From Planctomycetota bacterium (GTDB lineage Bacteria > Planctomycetota > UBA1135 > GCA-002686595), in contig JAEUHY010000015.1 of the NCBI GenBank assembly GCA_016795325.1, forward strand, positions 372,001 through 436,000: DNA of 64,000 nt, written 5' to 3'. Below the pieces are notes generated by a model. It saw only the letters and a program-made list of their open reading frames with translations. It was not told the DNA's origin and made no database searches. The position numbers and the translations under genes are program-made. Shown here piece after piece: positions 62,935 to 64,000 of this stretch (position 1 is the first letter of the stretch; each line of letters starts with the position of its first letter).

Positions 62935-63963
62935 TCAGGTTTCGACGCCGAGGATCAGGCAGTGCAATCCGCTGCCGATCCCGCACAGCGCCACGCGCTG
63001 TCCGCGTTCGATGAAGCCCGCCTCGCGGGCCCGCGCGAAGGACAGCGGCAGCGACACCGAACCGATGTTGCCGAGCGTCTCGACCGTCGGGAAATCGATG
63101 CCCAGGTCGAGTCCCATGTGGCCGAGGACGAGCTTGCGGTGCGCCACGCCGACTTGGTGGGTCACCACGCGTTGGATCGACTCGCGCGTCCAACCGGCGT
63201 CCTGGAGGAACTCGTCGAACGTGTCGCGCGCGAGCGCCGCGCCAGCGTGCATCAAGGCCTCCGAATCGGTCTCCATCAGCATGCCGCTGCCCGCGTGGTC
63301 GCCGTGGCAGAGCACATGGTGCTCGGTTGCGGCGCGTGCGAGGCCACGCACCAGCCGAGGCGCGCCGGGCGCCAGGTCCGCGCGCGCCAGCACGGCCGCC
63401 GCGGCGCCGCTGCCGATCGTGAGCGACGCAAAGGCGCTCTTCAGCGTGTGCTTGTCGGCCTGCGGGTTGGCGAGCAGCGCTCGAAGAGTTTCGTCGACCA
63501 GTGCGCGGCCGCACTCGCCGGACACGACCAGCCCAGCCTCGAGCGCACCGCTCTCGATCTGCTGCGCGACGAGCAGCAGCGAATTGGCGAAGCCCAGGCA
63601 GGCGTTCGACAGATCGAAGGCCGCGCAGCGCGGGCCCAGGCCGAGCGTGTGGTGCACGACCGAGGCCGTGGCCGGCTCGAGGAAGTCGCGGCACACCGAG
63701 GCGTGCACCAAGAGGCCGATGCGTGCGCCCAGGCCGCTGCGCTCGAGCGCCGCGCGACCGGCCTGGGCCGCGACCGTGCTCGAACGAGTCGCCGGCGGGA
63801 AGAAGCGCCGCTCGACGATGCCCGTCATCAGCTCGAGCCGCCCCTCGCGCAGCCGCAATCGCTCGTACAGCGGCGCCAGCCGCCGTTCGAGCTCGTCCGA
63901 GCGGACGCGCTCCTGCGGCAGGACGTACTCCACCGCCGCCAAAGCGACCCGTTCGAAGCGCAT
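62935..63963 (-). CDS. Beta-ketoacyl synthase III family protein, OleA-like
   Basis: This 342-residue condensing enzyme belongs to the FabH/OleA thiolase-fold group. AFDLSNACLGFANSLL holds the nucleophilic Cys122, VVTHQVGVAHRKL the catalytic His, and ETLGNIGSVSLP the Asn. The start (APLYERLRLREGRLELMTGIVERR) and FLEPATASVVHHTLG, with Glu96 before the active site, look more like OleA, which joins two fatty acyl chains head to head, than like FabH. No oleB, oleC or oleD is in the window. FabH-type acyl-ACP synthase is the alternative. Confidence 0.82.
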   Translation of the reverse strand: MRFERVALAAVEYVLPQERVRSDELERRLAPLYERLRLREGRLELMTGIVERRFFPPATRSSTVAAQAGRAALERSGLGARIGLLVHASVCRDFLEPATASVVHHTLGLGPRCAAFDLSNACLGFANSLLLVAQQIESGALEAGLVVSGECGRALVDETLRALLANPQADKHTLKSAFASLTIGSGAAAAVLARADLAPGAPRLVRGLARAATEHHVLCHGDHAGSGMLMETDSEALMHAGAALARDTFDEFLQDAGWTRESIQRVVTHQVGVAHRKLVLGHMGLDLGIDFPTVETLGNIGSVSLPLSFARAREAGFIERGQRVALCGIGSGLHCLILGVET

Positions 63964-64000
63964 GGGGCGAGGAGCGTAGTCCCCGGGCCGCGCCGTGCAA

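Overview
The window is very GC-rich, gene-dense bacterial DNA. It reads as a piece of chromosome: tRNA genes, rpmB, metG, pyrG, rho, coaE, tatC and trxB are all present, and I see no phage, integrase, insertion sequence or CRISPR array. Gene content points to a Gram-negative cell with an outer membrane (kdsB for Kdo-lipopolysaccharide, lipoproteins, Tat export, AnmK/NagZ muropeptide recycling). Several features fit a planctomycete-like lineage: a Ser/Thr kinase fused to a formylglycine-generating-enzyme-like domain, a sulfatase-fold lipoprotein, large secreted proteins with Ig-like or carboxypeptidase-regulatory repeats, and prepilin-like proteins. The phylum is an inference from content only; no 16S gene is present.

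Layout. 1-1320 (minus): glycerophosphodiester degradation (GDPD, then glpD cut by the left edge). 1563-4220: xylA-xylB. 4390-7411: three type IV pilin-like genes. 7602-10039: ABC exporter pair. 10104-15120: PAS histidine kinase, a sulfite-oxidase-fold protein without its molybdenum cysteine, an inositol-phosphatase-family enzyme (minus), thioredoxin reductase and an SDR. 15144-20503 (minus): secreted repeat protein, BON-like protein, rho, coaE. 20908-24512: membrane coiled-coil protein with a BRCT-like end, tatC, cinA. 24636-24981: two tRNA-Gln genes with a clear promoter. 25272-29370 (minus): gcvT-gcvH-lipM-sulfatase.

29561-34888: two secreted or lipoprotein repeat proteins. 35108-39821: a five-gene cluster built round an MglA-type small GTPase that carries a C-terminal membrane anchor, with three roadblock proteins and a TPR/coiled-coil membrane protein. 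This is the best candidate for an undescribed system. 39997-41145: rpmB, a 21-residue lysine-rich mini-protein gene and an HU gene. 41340-43076 (minus): metG. 43238-47930: glutaryl-CoA dehydrogenase and a multidomain metallopeptidase-like protein. 48068-51157: kinase-FGE fusion and a small hypothetical protein. 51228-54256 (minus): lipoprotein-kdsB-pyrG. 54721-57181: LysM protein and a convergent sigma-54 activator. 57317-60069: anmK-nagZ. 60544-62622: a secreted HEAT-like protein with a degenerate receiver domain. 62708-62782: tRNA-Thr. 62935-63963 (minus): OleA/FabH-like condensing enzyme.

Working links: GDPD supplies glycerol 3-phosphate to GlpD; XylA and XylB convert xylose to xylulose 5-phosphate; LipM probably octanoylates GcvH beside GcvT; PyrG makes the CTP that KdsB uses; NagZ and AnmK act in cell-wall recycling. 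Many gene pairs overlap by four bases (GTGA, ATGA, TTGA), so translational coupling is common here. Where start codons are GTG or TTG they were chosen from overlap, signal peptide or family alignment and are less certain.
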